Shown: positions 49,001 to 57,720 of the stretch, piece by piece
How positions within the stretch are numbered: position 1 is the stretch's first letter
Layout of the letters: each line of letters starts with the position of its first letter
NCBI RefSeq assembly: GCF_037975245.1
Contig: NC_092564.1
Coordinates: 3,854,984 to 3,918,983 of the forward strand
DNA from: Apostichopus japonicus
Lineage: Eukaryota > Echinodermata > Holothuroidea > Aspidochirotida > Stichopodidae
Length of the DNA stretch: 64,000 nucleotides
Reading direction: 5' to 3'
Made by a program: the position numbers and the translations under genes
Notes under the pieces: model-generated
The model's input: the letters and a program-made list of their open reading frames with translations, nothing else
Databases searched by the model: none
Told to the model about the DNA's origin: nothing

Positions 49001-51140
49001 GGAACAATTGAAGGAACATGTGCAAAAGGGTACCAAGGATGGCTTTGCTTCAACTGTCAACCTAGATACTATTCAGTGCTGAACGTCTGTGTACATTGTC
49101 CGAGCTTAGCGGTACTTATACTAGAAACCTGTTCATTCGTCATTGTCTGTGTGTTGATTATGGTGTTCCTTTTATGGCAGATGAAGAACGAAGATGGCTC
49201 CCACGAGACAAGAACAATTTTAGACGTGATTATTGCTAGAATCAAAATTTTGCTCGGGTTTTATCAAGTCGTTGGAGAAATATTCACTTCGTTTCATGAC
49301 ATTAAATGGACTGGACCGTTGATCATCATTGGCAGTTTTATTTCATCTTTGGAGATGAACATTTTGAAGTTATTTGTAAGACCTCGATGTTACGACGATC
49401 GTTTGGTAATCAATCCAAAAATTGAATTTATCTTGGCAGTTACCATCCCAGTGGCAGTCATTCTTTTCCCCGTTGTTTTCTTTTCTGTAAAGAAAATTTA
49501 CGTTATCTGCAGACAAATGATAGATACCAAAAACCTCGAAAGGTCGTTTGAAGGATTGAAGTCCAAATTGTTTACCTACGTTGTCGTGCTCCTCTTCATC
49601 ATTTACCCAAGCGTATGTTCATCAATTTTCCAACTTTATCCACGTGCATGTAAAACATTTTTCCTGGATGACAACAGTCGTTACTACATTAAACGGCTCC
49701 GATCAGACCTTGATGTCGATTGCGATAACCTCGGTACATACAATGCTTTAGCCTACGTCTTCACTGTGGTATATATTATTGGGTTTCCAGCCTCCCTTCT
49801 CTATGTCCTATGGCTAAAGTGGCGAGAGCGAAATGCTCATGATGAAAAGGGTCTGAGGCAACTAGGATCAGATGAAGTTGCGAGACATGATCAAGTTCAT
49901 GAAGATAACGACGATGATGATGAAGATTCTCCTCTAATCATCAATGATTCCAGGCCTACTGAAGCCGCAATGACGACGCCATGGCTTGAATTCCTTTGTG
50001 AAAATTACAAAGATGATTTCTGGTTTTGGGAGATCATTGAGCTAACCAGGAAGGTTTCTCAAACTCTCTTGATCACATTATATGGATGGGAGGACAGACT
50101 GACAGTACTCCTGACGACGTGCATATCTGTGATATTTTTGGTACTACATGCCCGATACCGACCTATGAAAAGCTCTTATGAACAGAGTCTGCAAGTAAGA
50201 TATTTGATATTCTAAAATTTAACCTTAATTTTGATGTCTACTTAAAGTCATCGTGAATTCGTGTGAAATTTCTTTGAAAAGTCACAATATGGACGGATTG
50301 GAGGAAGACAAAGAATGACAGAAGCTTACTTTGGTCTTGGTTGAACACCGTAGACATGTGATATGGTTGACCATAACGTTCGGTACAATGATATATGTTA
50401 TAAGATAGTAACATCTGCTATGAAATCAAACTACCGTCTTCTCCAATGCGGAAAATAATGTTAAATGTGGATTGTGGTGATTGCATGACCGTAAGAACAT
50501 CCGACCAACGCTTTGCGTTTATGTTACAAAAGTAACCATCAGTATCAAACTGCATTTGATATGCTTTAATGCTCTCCTTATATTCATCTTCCAACAGATG
50601 TTGTCCTTGGCGGTGATTTTTATCAACGTTCTAGTGGCTGCGAATAAAATTCCCGATACTTACGAGGATCCAGTTTCAATTGTGCTGATTCTTTTGAACG
50701 TCTTGGTGCTGGTGATAATCACAGGTGATACTAATTCGATAGATCCCTAATTTAAAGATTAGGGAGCTTGAGATTGTTCTTGAATCACATGTTGCCGTAA
50801 TTGAATTCTGAAAATGCTCAAGACAGGTATACTTTTTTATTTACTTTTATGTTCTAAGTTACCCATCGAAACAAAGCTAACATAAAATACATTCTTTAGT
50901 TGATTCTTTATGACATTTAGGTCGACAAATGGATTAACATTACGCATGCAGTCATCATTGTGTGTTATTCCTATTCTCTCCTTTATCTATGTTTCAGGTG
51001 AAGTTTTGTGTACAGTTATTCTGCATATAAAGAATGCTGGTTTGGTAAAAATCCTTAATACTGTTCGAGGAGCCAACATTTTTCCATGGCGTAAGAAGAA
51101 ATCATATGAAAGAAGACGGACAAGCCCAAACCCAGAGTAG
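23776..51140 (+). CDS. LRR / cysteine-rich / multi-pass membrane receptor, 21 exons, complete
   Basis: A single open reading frame of about 1131 codons joins 21 exons: 23776-23830, 24603-24711, 27377-27448, 28510-28581, 28913-28984, 30144-30215, 30749-30820, 31288-31359, 32596-32667, 33320-33391, 33633-33704, 34604-34675, 36981-37130, 37849-37917, 38981-39049, 46318-46389, 46999-47055, 47681-47868, 48558-50194, 50598-50724, 50998-51140 (TAG). The order is signal peptide ([18 protein letters not shown]), an LRRNT cap (DACQVCNC, then [11 protein letters not shown]), about 15 leucine-rich repeats such as [20 protein letters not shown], a cysteine-rich region ([38 protein letters not shown]), then eight or nine hydrophobic segments from about residue 680 to 1086 and a short basic tail. 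All introns between LRR exons are phase 2. It is probably a cell-surface recognition receptor; the ligand is unknown. A tandem paralogue starts at 62850. Confidence 0.9.
24733..25429. repeat. (ATCC)n microsatellite, about 174 units
   Basis: An unbroken tetranucleotide run of about 700 bp in intron 2 of the receptor gene, just after the LRRNT exon. The long open frames on both strands (PSIH and MDGW periodic peptides) are products of the 4-bp repeat and are not genes. Confidence 0.98.
25669..25695 (-). ncRNA. Hammerhead-like motif in left terminal repeat
   Basis: The minus strand carries CTGACGA, a GGTCC/GGACC stem with a short loop, then GAAA. It is identical to the plus-strand motif at 26494-26520. 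Confidence 0.55.
25745..26353 (+). CDS. GIY-YIG endonuclease region of a Penelope-like element
   Basis: This is the C-terminal endonuclease part of a Penelope-like polyprotein. The chain contains the pre-endonuclease linker ([16 protein letters not shown]), a zinc-binding-like cluster ([11 protein letters not shown]), the GIY-YIG core ([20 protein letters not shown]), then [13 protein letters not shown] with the family arginine, SEHFN, and a C-terminal [13 protein letters not shown] with the usual acidic residue. The frame is open for 202 codons. The first residues come from the inverted terminal repeat, so the true protein is truncated upstream and lacks its reverse transcriptase. Cleavage by such enzymes primes element insertion; this copy cannot move by itself. 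Confidence 0.88.
   Translation: MTVYSKIQEFAVFQDDQSVGESFKVPPMLAFRQPPNLKFLLTSSRLPRSVSTSAGNFPCGKPRCQICPHITPGTVVKIPNVDFSLRPPSLSCDSINVIYIFYCVLCKEGNYVGETGSRFRLRFNNHKKSIRDNFAGFPVSEHFNLHGHSLKNLKCILIASNFKSTTERKRKEIDWIFRIKSHITGLNKDLGPLNNYQFYKHM
26494..26520 (+). ncRNA. Hammerhead-like motif in right terminal repeat
   Basis: CTGACGA (26494-26500) is followed by A, then GGTCC, loop CAGGG, GGACC and GAAA (26517-26520). The conserved core boxes CUGANGA and GAAA are present. One extra A precedes stem II and no convincing stem III is seen, so it is atypical. Penelope-like elements are known to carry hammerhead motifs in their terminal repeats. Confidence 0.6.
26635..26788. repeat. (TA)n microsatellite with interspersed CATATATG steps
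   Basis: A TA dinucleotide run with regular C/G interruptions in its first half. The periodic YIYIYI frames here are not genes. Confidence 0.97.
26951..27062 (+). repeat. tRNA-derived SINE, family B, copy 1
   Basis: The head has A box TAGCCTAGTGGTTAGGG and B box GGTTCGAATCCC, with a tRNA-like cloverleaf whose loop (GTACAGA) does not give a sensible anticodon for a genuine gene. The tail CTGTTCTTGATTTTCCAACT is shared with the minus-strand copy at 45190-45290. Both end in a (TA)n run. Confidence 0.75.
27096..27200. mobile_element. 105-bp palindromic MITE-like element
   Basis: The terminal inverted repeats are 26 bp (GTATACCTATACGGTAACTT, and on the other strand GTATACTTATACGGTAACTT), with two mismatches. 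A related end occurs at 56453-56500. It is inserted directly after a (TA)n run. Confidence 0.75.
28100..28280. repeat. (TA)n runs around a short Penelope-like terminal fragment
   Basis: Between two TA runs, about 28157-28220 carries AAACTTACTCCTTATTTGTC and TCTCTGGTTTTCTCTAATAA, identical to the outer part of the terminal repeat at 26540-26600. Confidence 0.85.
30525..30565 (+). repeat. Short Penelope-like terminal-repeat remnant
   Basis: CGTCCCAGGGGGACCAACAATTCCAATTT resembles part of the hammerhead-bearing terminal repeat, with the GAAA box lost. Confidence 0.5.
31736..31818. repeat. (TA)n microsatellite
   Basis: A TA dinucleotide run within an intron of the LRR receptor gene. Confidence 0.95.
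33705..34440. repeat. Degenerate GAGTCC-rich repeat region
   Basis: The two ends (33712-33780 and 34350-34440) carry many GAGTCC / GACTCG words, such as CCAAGTCCGAGTCCAATACT and GATTAGAGTCCAAGTCCAGA. The sequence between has no recognisable content. It probably belongs to one dispersed element in the intron. Confidence 0.45.
35155..35620. repeat. Tandem repeat of about 25 bp, decaying to the right
   Basis: Units follow the theme ATTATGAATAACGAACCCTT, with variants (ATGAATATCGAACC, ATGGATTACGAACC). About 18 units are visible, the last ones shortened. It lies in the intron between 34675 and 36981. Confidence 0.85.
37466..37665 (-). mobile_element. Penelope-like element 3' fragment
   Basis: The plus strand reads AATATATTGGAATTTTGGTG, CCTGGGACCTTCGTCAGCAA and ACACAATGAAAGTATGACTC, matching the terminal repeat at 25655-25749 with substitutions. 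It continues into the 3' untranslated region (GCGGATTAAGGAGCAAATAA). No coding part remains. Confidence 0.8.
39068..39216. repeat. (TA)n microsatellite abutting a transposon end
   Basis: TA dinucleotide runs with short interruptions, directly left of the 5.9-kb element. Confidence 0.95.
39232..39590. repeat. Left subterminal array, about 110-bp units
   Basis: CGCTGGAGGTCCGCCAACGG, ACCGATAGACATTGCTGCTT and GACAGCGGACCAACAGCGTA recur three times at about 110-120 bp spacing. A diverged unit lies near 39845-39915. Confidence 0.85.
41330..41575 (+). repeat. Dispersed repeat with G-rich core, copy 1
   Basis: TTTTCTGACTTGCGAAGCGG, CCTCCACATTTTTCACTGGG and ACGCCCTTGG match, in inverted orientation, the repeat at 52620-52800. 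It is nested inside the 5.9-kb element. Confidence 0.8.
42627..44297 (+). CDS. DUF4806-domain protein gene, three C-terminal exons
   Basis: Exons 42627-42720, 43184-43324 and 44166-44297 (TGA) join in phase 0. The first ends with [20 protein letters not shown] and KALERYL. The second reads [20 protein letters not shown], then [11 protein letters not shown]. The third reads [20 protein letters not shown], then [20 protein letters not shown]. This order (PVxSxEEF, YLxxxGGxxxxDCVKRIL, NxxA..LNW, final FLKxAxDxxGGRKxR) is that of DUF4806, a C-terminal domain of unknown function found in many invertebrate proteins. An AATAAA follows at about 44366. The N-terminal part was not identified; an upstream TAA in frame means the first exon must start by splicing. 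It sits inside the 5.9-kb TIR element and is probably its cargo or accessory gene. Confidence 0.6.
44640..45135. repeat. Right subterminal array, GGCGGTACGCTGGCGTTTCT units
   Basis: Many units combine CACCGGCGGTACGCTGGCG, TTTCTTCGGCGGTCTGCTGG and TGGAACAC. Repeat-derived open frames ([10 protein letters not shown], and [14 protein letters not shown] on the minus strand) are not genes. GC content is far above the surroundings. Confidence 0.88.
45190..45290 (-). repeat. tRNA-derived SINE, family B, copy 2
   Basis: The minus strand reads AGGGTGTCCGC, GCGGGAGGCCC, GGGTTCGAATTCTGG, then GTGTTCTTGATTTTCCAACT, matching the copy at 26951-27062. Its TA tail is shared with the (TA)n run at 45149-45186. 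Confidence 0.8.
45313..45560. repeat. (GGAC)n microsatellite with GGAT borders
   Basis: A few GGAT units are followed by about 45 GGAC units, then back to GGAT. The periodic RTDG and VRPS peptides are repeat products. Confidence 0.97.
45815..45976 (+). mobile_element. SINE-like unit with tRNA-like head and hammerhead ribozyme
   Basis: A tRNA-like head (GTGATCGAGTGGTACGG as A box, GGGGTTCGATTC as B box) is followed at once by a hammerhead ribozyme at 45869-45922. An AT-rich tail (TTGATCTTTATTTATTTACT) then runs into (TA)n. SINE-like elements carrying hammerheads are known (SM-alpha of schistosomes), which supports a retroelement interpretation. No second copy was seen in this window. Confidence 0.6.
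45869..45922 (+). ncRNA. Type I hammerhead ribozyme
   Basis: Core CTGATGA at 45881-45887, stem II GTCC/GGAC (45888-45891 with 45897-45900) closed by loop CAAAA, then GAAA at 45901-45904. The very short stem III is AC/GT (45904-45905 with 45908-45909) around a two-base loop, and the cleavage position is after C45910 (GTC). Stem I forms between 45911-45920 and 45880-45871, pairing 8 of 10 with a G-T wobble. All conserved core bases are present. Minimal stem III forms typically work as dimers. Confidence 0.85.
45977..46062. repeat. (TA)n microsatellite
   Basis: Interrupted TA runs directly after the hammerhead-bearing SINE-like unit. Confidence 0.95.
47926..48300 (-). mobile_element. 3' end of a second LINE (L2/CR1-like)
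   Basis: The minus strand encodes [20 protein letters not shown], then [20 protein letters not shown] and [13 protein letters not shown], the C-terminal end of a non-LTR reverse transcriptase. It is followed by a tail ending in (TTA)n, seen at 47926-47943 as (TAA)n. It lies in the intron between receptor exons 47681-47868 and 48558-50194. Confidence 0.85.
48558..50194 (+). CDS. Large exon of the LRR receptor: cysteine-rich end plus most membrane segments
   Basis: This 1637-nt exon starts in phase 1 after a TGTAG acceptor and ends in phase 0 at CAA before GTAAGA. It holds cysteine-rich, ephrin-receptor/TNFR-like spacing ([33 protein letters not shown]), another cysteine cluster ([22 protein letters not shown]), then hydrophobic segments [115 protein letters not shown] and [15 protein letters not shown]. 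An acidic loop (NDDDDEDSP) lies before the last. The ending [12 protein letters not shown] is kept in the broken copy at 58120-58160. Confidence 0.92.
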
Positions 51141-51409
51141 TTATCTTAAGGATAACACGCCATGCAGAGTGACGTAGGCAGAATTGCTCGCATTTGCTTT
51201 TACCATTACCTTCCAAGTATACTAAGATATGCACCTGAACAATTTTTCACCCAAAAAGCCAAAAAGATCACACACAAAAAAAAAAACCTTTTGACAAATC
51301 TGCATTGTCGGCTGTACAGATTCTATTATGTAAATAATGGCAGAATTTTATGGAGTTTCTATACGTTCAATATATAAGTATATATATCCACATGTACTTC
51401 TAAAGAAAA

Positions 51410-52240
51410 TATTATTAGACAAAAACAGAGAAGTAAGTTATGGCTCATAATTGACAAATAAGGAGTACTGTTTTAGAAATTATATCGTAATTTTTGCCCC
51501 CCCCCCCCCTCTTTGGGATCTTCGTCAGTAATTCTTGGCAGTGGAATGAAAAGTACAAAATGAAACATAATGAAGGAATGACGCCATATAAGTGTAAGTG
51601 GTATTGGTGGATTTAGTACTAAAGAGCGGATTAAGGAGCAAAGAATAGGAAGAACGGATTAATGTGTTAGTAAAACTGATAGTTGTTAATGGGTCCCAAG
51701 TTTTTGCTGAGGCCGATGATGTGAGACTTAATACCAAAGATCCATGCGATTTCTTTCAGTTTACCTTCAAACTTTGATTTGAAATTCAAGGCAATTAGAA
51801 TACATTTAGGTTTTTGACAGAATGTCTATTAAGATTGAAATGATCAGAAAAGGTGGAATCCTGCTAATTAATCACGAAGATGATTTCTTGTGAATATTCA
51901 AGCGTAAGCGGAACCAAGAGCCTGTTTCACCTACATTATTGCCCTCTCTACAAAGAATACATTAGAATATATAAATGAGATAACAAGAGAGGGAAGGGAC
52001 TCTTAGACCATAGTCAATATTGTGATTTTTTTATCACAGTATCCGGGGTAACATAGGGGGCATATTTGGCACAGAGGTTTTCCGCTACAGATATAACCTG
52101 CGGAGGTGGACACTGGGTAAGAATGTCTGGAGGATGTGAATAGAAATCTAAGGTGGGGGGCTGACGAAAACTTAGCATGGGTGGGGGGGGGCTTACATGC
52201 TTTTCCTACAGACTGGCCGTCTTTGAATGAAGCAAAATCA
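51410..52240 (-). mobile_element. Penelope-like element, decayed GIY-YIG copy
   Basis: The terminal repeat (GACAAATAAGGAGTA, then GGGATCTTCGTCAGTAATTC) and the reverse reading of the endonuclease region match the copy at 25745-26601. Visible pieces include PPPPMLSFRQPPTL, DHFNLNRHSVKNLN and [11 protein letters not shown]. Stops and frame shifts are frequent. It lies just downstream of the receptor stop codon. Confidence 0.85.
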
Positions 52241-52619
52241 TATCTGAAAGAGTAAAGTATTTCATGAGGGGGTTGTAATTAGGCACAAACGGAATACTTG
52301 TGTTAGGATTTAGGACTTGTATTTCTGCTTTCATCTATTTGCCTTCTCATATACATTTATTTGGGGTGTGTGAGAAGGGGGTGGGGGTAGGATGTTGTTC
52401 CTTTGAAAGTTTACCTCGAATTTCTTACTTCTCCATATGTTTATTTTGCTAGTTGTATCTATAGTTTTACCTGTTAAATCCAATTTTCTTATTGGGAAGT
52501 TTGGTATGGTACCGTCTAGTTTGTAAATGTTCATTATTCGTATACTATTGCTCTTCTATTTTTCTTTCTCATTCGCTCTCACTATTTGGGAAGCCATTTT
52601 ATTTTGTACACGAACACAA

Positions 52620-53850
52620 ATCAAGGGCGTAGGAACTGGGGGCTGGGGGGCGCCAGCCCCCCCCCAGTGAAAAATGTGGAGGGGCGGAAGTATCATTCCG
52701 CCCCCCGCTTCGCAAGTCAGAAAACCCCTTTTCATTTCCAAATGAGAAAAAAAATCATTTGGAGCACCAAATTGCATCTAAGTCCAGGTGAAAATACAAA
52801 ATTAAGTTTACAAAATGGAGTGGGTGTTGAAGTGTGCTATATTGCACCAAATTGCATCTGGGGCTACTTGGAAATCGACAAAAAATTCAAAGGGGATAGG
52901 GACACCCCCTCCCCTTAGACCCATAGACGTACGAGGCGGGGGCAGACTGCCCCCTTAATTTCCAGAGGACAAGAAATTCGGGCAAAAGTCCTGAAAAACT
53001 CGGGCAGCCTAAGAGGAGATTTTTTTTTTCCATAAATATGCAGTAGCTTGCCCGGATCTTTTTCAAATTTTTGCCCGACAATTCCATGTTTACTTTATTT
53101 AGCATCATGATGCCCGAATATTTCCGTGTAACACAACCGTAAGCGCAGATCATCTGGGCTACCACGCTTTTTGCACGATCATTTTTTTCTAACTAGTCAA
53201 CTGTACACCTGACATGAGTGTATATAAGAAACATTTTCCCTTTTTCATGGATGGTAAGGGGGTGGGGGAGGGGTGCCTACAAGCCTAGAAGTACAGGTTT
53301 ATCATATTCTTTCTTATATTTTATCCTTTTTTTGTGAGACAAATTGCAGTCTCACCTGACACAGCGACATTATCCCGCCTACGTGTCGTTGAACAATATA
53401 TGTTTTTTCTGGAGGTAGCTGAGTACTGTGTTAAAATAATAAATACGGTAATTAAAAAGGAGCTTAAAAACTATACTGTCCAATTTTTCCCCTTCAAAGT
53501 GATGTTACCATTTTTCTTCTTCTAATTTACCAAATTTTTGGGGAAGTGTAAATTTCTAAAACGTGAGGTAATAAAATAAAAAATGTTTTGATGCAACTTG
53601 CAAGACCTCAGAAGTGCAATTTCCTGCAATCTGAGAGGCAGTTTTTACCAAAAATTTTCTTGTACGCTACGCCCCAACCGATGGTGGCGCTCCGCTTAGA
53701 TAGTGTCACGGGAACTTTCGGACACAAAAATTTCTGCCCCCCCAAACTGAAATGGTCCCATACGCCTATGCTAAGACCACTCCCCAGACCGCCCATCAGT
53801 CTTCAGCCCCCCCCCCCCACTCAAAAGTACCTTCCTACGCCACTGACACA
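52620..53850 (-). repeat. Dispersed repeat(s) with GGCGTAGGAA ends
   Basis: The left end AGGGCGTAGGAACTGGGGGC and the right end ACCTTCCTACGCCACTGAC contain a short inverted pair (GGCGTAGGAA). The first 200 bp match 41330-41575. Inside are CGGGCAAAAGTCC / TTTTTGCCCGAC segments. No coding content was recognised. It may be one element or a nested pair. Confidence 0.5.
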
Positions 53851-53865
53851 AATTAAATTGTAAAC

Positions 53866-55500
53866 GCCACGATTTGAATTTAGATTAGAGCTTAGGTTTT
53901 TTTTTACAACGATTGGTGAAACTTTTTATTCCATTTGAAAGGAAAATATCTAACTTTGCATTAAATGATAATGAACGGAACTACAAAATGTTAACTGCTT
54001 AAATTGACTGAAAAGGGTCTTCTATTAAAAGTTATTTTCTATAATACACTGATTATGTTCTATTTGCAATGTTCAAGTGTTGCAATTTTGTCGCATAATA
54101 TGGCACTTGATATTCTTTTGCATCTAACTTTAACATTTTCCACACTTTTTGATTTTATTGCTAAATATATTAAGCTTAAATATTACCTGTTCAAAAGATA
54201 CACGTTTTGTATACGATATTACAGCCCACGCAAGCACAACTTATCCTTTTCATTTGTTGTTTTTTAAGTAATTTTAGTCATCTTTTTCCACCTATCTATA
54301 TGACTTACAAAGCTTGATTCACTGTTAGAGATAGCTAGAGAATACGCATGAGACAGCTGAGTACATTACAGCCTGTTGCTGCACACAACTTTTTCTTTCT
54401 ATATAAGTCTATATAAGTTCTTTCTGTATAACAGAAACTGAGAAAAACTGTTTATACATATATACAGAAAACAAGATTGCTTAAAGGTAACACACTAACA
54501 ATACAACCTGATTAACCTTACAATAGTCTCAAGCAGAGATGTAACAAAATACACTTAACTGATCCACAAACCGCATTCCTTCTTACTACATATAATAGAG
54601 CTAGAAACTTAAAGGTATATACAGTTTTAACATAATATGAGACTACACTAATCAACATTTACATTGTACAACGTTATTTTGTTATTATTTTAGTGTTTTT
54701 CAAAGTTACACTCAAAAGGTGATCCTGAGACAGTGAACTTTGAAGAATGACACATCATAATAAAACAGACAGACTAAGAAATGGAAAAGGACTTACCGCT
54801 CAGTTGTTGTTATTACAAAAGTAGTTCCCTTATTTAAGAGAAGGAATCGGTTAACATTTCTTGGGATGTATTTACAAACAACCATTGGGAAGCGACAAAA
54901 TCACAACAAATATCTCTAGTCTCGATCTTAAAGCAGGAAACATTTTACAGATCGCCCATAAATTTAGGTCAAAATCGCTGTTTTACTACACTCTAACAAA
55001 TATCAATTGTGTATTCAGTGCCAACATTATAATATTTGTTGTGTTTAATCCAATACTATTTTCTAAGTTGAAACAAACTCCACAGTATATGAGGACGGAC
55101 GGAAATTAATCATCATCCATCGGAACCGAACTTTCTCTGTGTATCTACTTCTAGCTTATTATTCTGAGAATAAACGGGAATCATCAAGACACACCGTCCT
55201 TGTAGCCGTTACAGTTTTAATCCGTCCATGAAATATCTACCTTTGTGCCATGCATCTATTAGTAGCCTGAAAATCAAATGTAACCATATCTGAACATGGA
55301 TTGCTGGTTCTGCTTTCAATAACGAGAAACGTACGCCCCCCCCCCCACCCCTAAATGTCTCAAACAGTCATAATTTCCGTGACGTACGTTCAGTGCTAGA
55401 ATTTTCGTAGGCTTTATAGACATATGCTAGCAAAAAATTGAGGGTACCTCGTGCCTGTTTAATATGCATGATTCCCAAGGATTATGCTTTTTTGAAGTTT
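53866..55500. other. No recognisable features
   Basis: AT-rich sequence without conserved exons, RNA genes or clear repeats. Confidence 0.4.
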
Positions 55501-55504
55501 ATGG

Positions 55505-55745
55505 AGTGGTGTGTTAGCTCAGTGGTTAACGCCAGTGCCTTTCAATCATAAGGTCCCGAGTTCGAGTCACTCCAAGATTAATGTATGTCGCCCAGTTACA
55601 GAGTTGTTGACAATGGACAATTCATAATCATGGACGTTAAAATATGGATCTAAGAGATTGACTTCGGTCAGCTTGCGGCTTTGATAAGCCAATGATGGCT
55701 TCTTTGCGAGTTCCTGCTTGCAGGAGGATCTAAACTATACATACG
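55505..55745 (+). repeat. tRNA-derived SINE, family C
   Basis: The head GTGTGTTAGCTCAGTGGTTA (A box) and GAGTTCGAGTCACTCC (B box) resembles a tRNA, but the anticodon arm is poorly paired. The body continues with TCGGTCAGCTTGCGGCTTTG and a short end near ATACATACG. Confidence 0.65.
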
Positions 55746-56834
55746 TTCTTAGTAATGTCCTCTGGCAGAAAAATGCAAGTGCCACTTTATCCAATGGCAA
55801 ACGACAAAATCGACTTACATTATCCCGACGTACTAAACAGCCTTAATTTCAAGACATTTAAGTAGAGATAGCCTTCCTCAGCTGTGTTATTTGAACTTAT
55901 AACAAAATAAGAGTGTCAATCCTGGCAATATTTTAGTTTCATGTACCTGAAACGCCTTAGAGTAGGCCTATCCCGGAGGGTGTCTAATACTATTTGGTAA
56001 TAAAGACAATATTAAAATATATTATAAACTATATTTTAGCTTTACTAAAACTTAACTATAGGCTACGACATCGTCAACTTATTTACAACTTGTGAAGAAA
56101 AGTTTACAACAAGGGATATACACTCAATTGCATATATTGCGCCTAATAAGAAGTAGTTATTGCGTAAGCACTGCCCCCTCCATTGGTCTTGATGTCACTA
56201 ATATAATTGCTTGTTACGTTGTTCTTACATACTATTTAGGGTTGTATTTTAGTTGACATTCGTTTTGGTACTCACTTCCTATTTTCAAAGCTATATTGTT
56301 CTTTCTCCCATTTGTGGGAGGGGGGGGGGATATTAACCACTTTGAGTGTTTGGACCAATCAATATTTATATTTATAACAAAGATTCAGTTGTTCCCTTCT
56401 TGCTGCAAAAGTGCTCAATACATAGAAGTAGAGCAAGTGCATAATATAGTATACATTTATGGTAACTTACAGCATGTTGTTACTCGATTTCACGCCTGTA
56501 CAGCAATCACCAGGCAAATGGACGCAAATAATCGTGTGAACTTATTTCTTCCTAACACGGCTGGCTGGTATTCTTACCATGGCGACACTTTGAGTTGTCT
56601 CAGTGGTTGCATGGCCCCGATTCGCATTTGTATGTGTTTGATTCCTTTGATATCTCCCACTCAGAAGGGGAATTTGCCACAGCAGAAGCTGGGTAGAAAA
56701 TATAAGCTGGCAATCGTACGTACAAAGGACAGTATAAAAAAAAACCTAGCTCAGCTTAACTATGCTGCATTTAGAGAATGTCTGGATCTCGATCGAGGGA
56801 GTGAGTGATATGAAGTAAACAGCCAATGTTTGGT
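55746..56834. other. No recognised gene; contains one end of the palindromic MITE family
   Basis: At about 56453-56500, GTATACATTTATGGTAACTT followed by ACAGCATGTTGTTACTCG matches the element at 27096-27200. A 170-codon open frame overlaps this (56296-56808), but no family was recognised and part of it is repeat. Confidence 0.4.
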
Positions 56835-57720
56835 GTTTGCAGAGCTTTTCAACAAAAGAAGCCCTTCTTCCGAGCATGATCACCAACGGGGACAGGGAGT
56901 AACATGAATCGGAATTTTTCATAGAGTTTCTGCATGGCAGGAAAGTCAATGCGACTTACTGATTTCTGCTCGATTAGCTGAAGTTTTGGGAAACTTTCAT
57001 TATTTTTAAATCCGATTCCGTCGTTGATTCAAAGGAATTGTGTTGACTTATCTGAGACGGCAGGTCGTATCTGATGATTAAAACCGAACGGTGCCTTGGT
57101 TTTTAGATTAAGTTCCTAGACATTTTCTTTTCCTTTGCTATATTTGTCTGTCTTCCAAGAATCGTTTTGGTCAATGGCAATAACAAGTCATATCTCAATG
57201 GAATGATTTGGGAGATTGAAGTGATTTGCAAAGGTCGATTGATCTTGTTTGCTTTGATGGCCGATCTATGTTCAGTCATTCTTATTCGTAACGTGTTTGT
57301 CGACTCTCCAGCGTATTGTAAGTTGCCAATATTGCAGTAGATGAGGTAAATGACGTTTTTTTTTTGAGAGGAAGTTTATTTGATACCGGAATCGGAACGT
57401 GCCTGTACTTTGGTTGGTCTGAAAGGCCCAAGCATAGAATCGACAAGTAAGCACGTCTTGCAATTTTGTGTACAGGACGATGATCCTGGATTTTTTTATT
57501 TTTTTGCCCCCGATGAGGTTTCATCCTAAGAAGATGCCCTTACTAACATGTCCCGTATACATGGTTTCTGGGTCTTTAAATGAAATGACAGGTGGTTCTG
57601 AGAAAACTGATTTCATACGGTCGGTTCTTTGAAGTATGTGAAAGTTCTTCTGAATGATATTTGCCAGTGGTGGGAGACCAAGGTGGAATTCAGTAACCAA
57701 TGTTACCCTTTTGGAACTGG
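56835..57720 (-). mobile_element. Second type of Penelope-like element, decayed
   Basis: The minus-strand pieces in order are LVTEFHLGLPPLANIIQKNF, HILQRTDRMKSVFSEPPVIS (end of reverse transcriptase), VIYLIYCNIGNLQYAGEST, NTLRIRMTEHRSAIKANKI (GIY-YIG core) and NDSWKTDKYSKGKENV. Several frame shifts and stops are present. The sequence differs from the copy at 25745, so it is another family. It borders the broken receptor copy at about 57720. Confidence 0.82.

Noticed and set aside
56296-56808. A 170-codon open frame
   Set aside because: No family recognised, no splice context, and its middle overlaps a copy of the palindromic repeat also seen at 27.1 kb.
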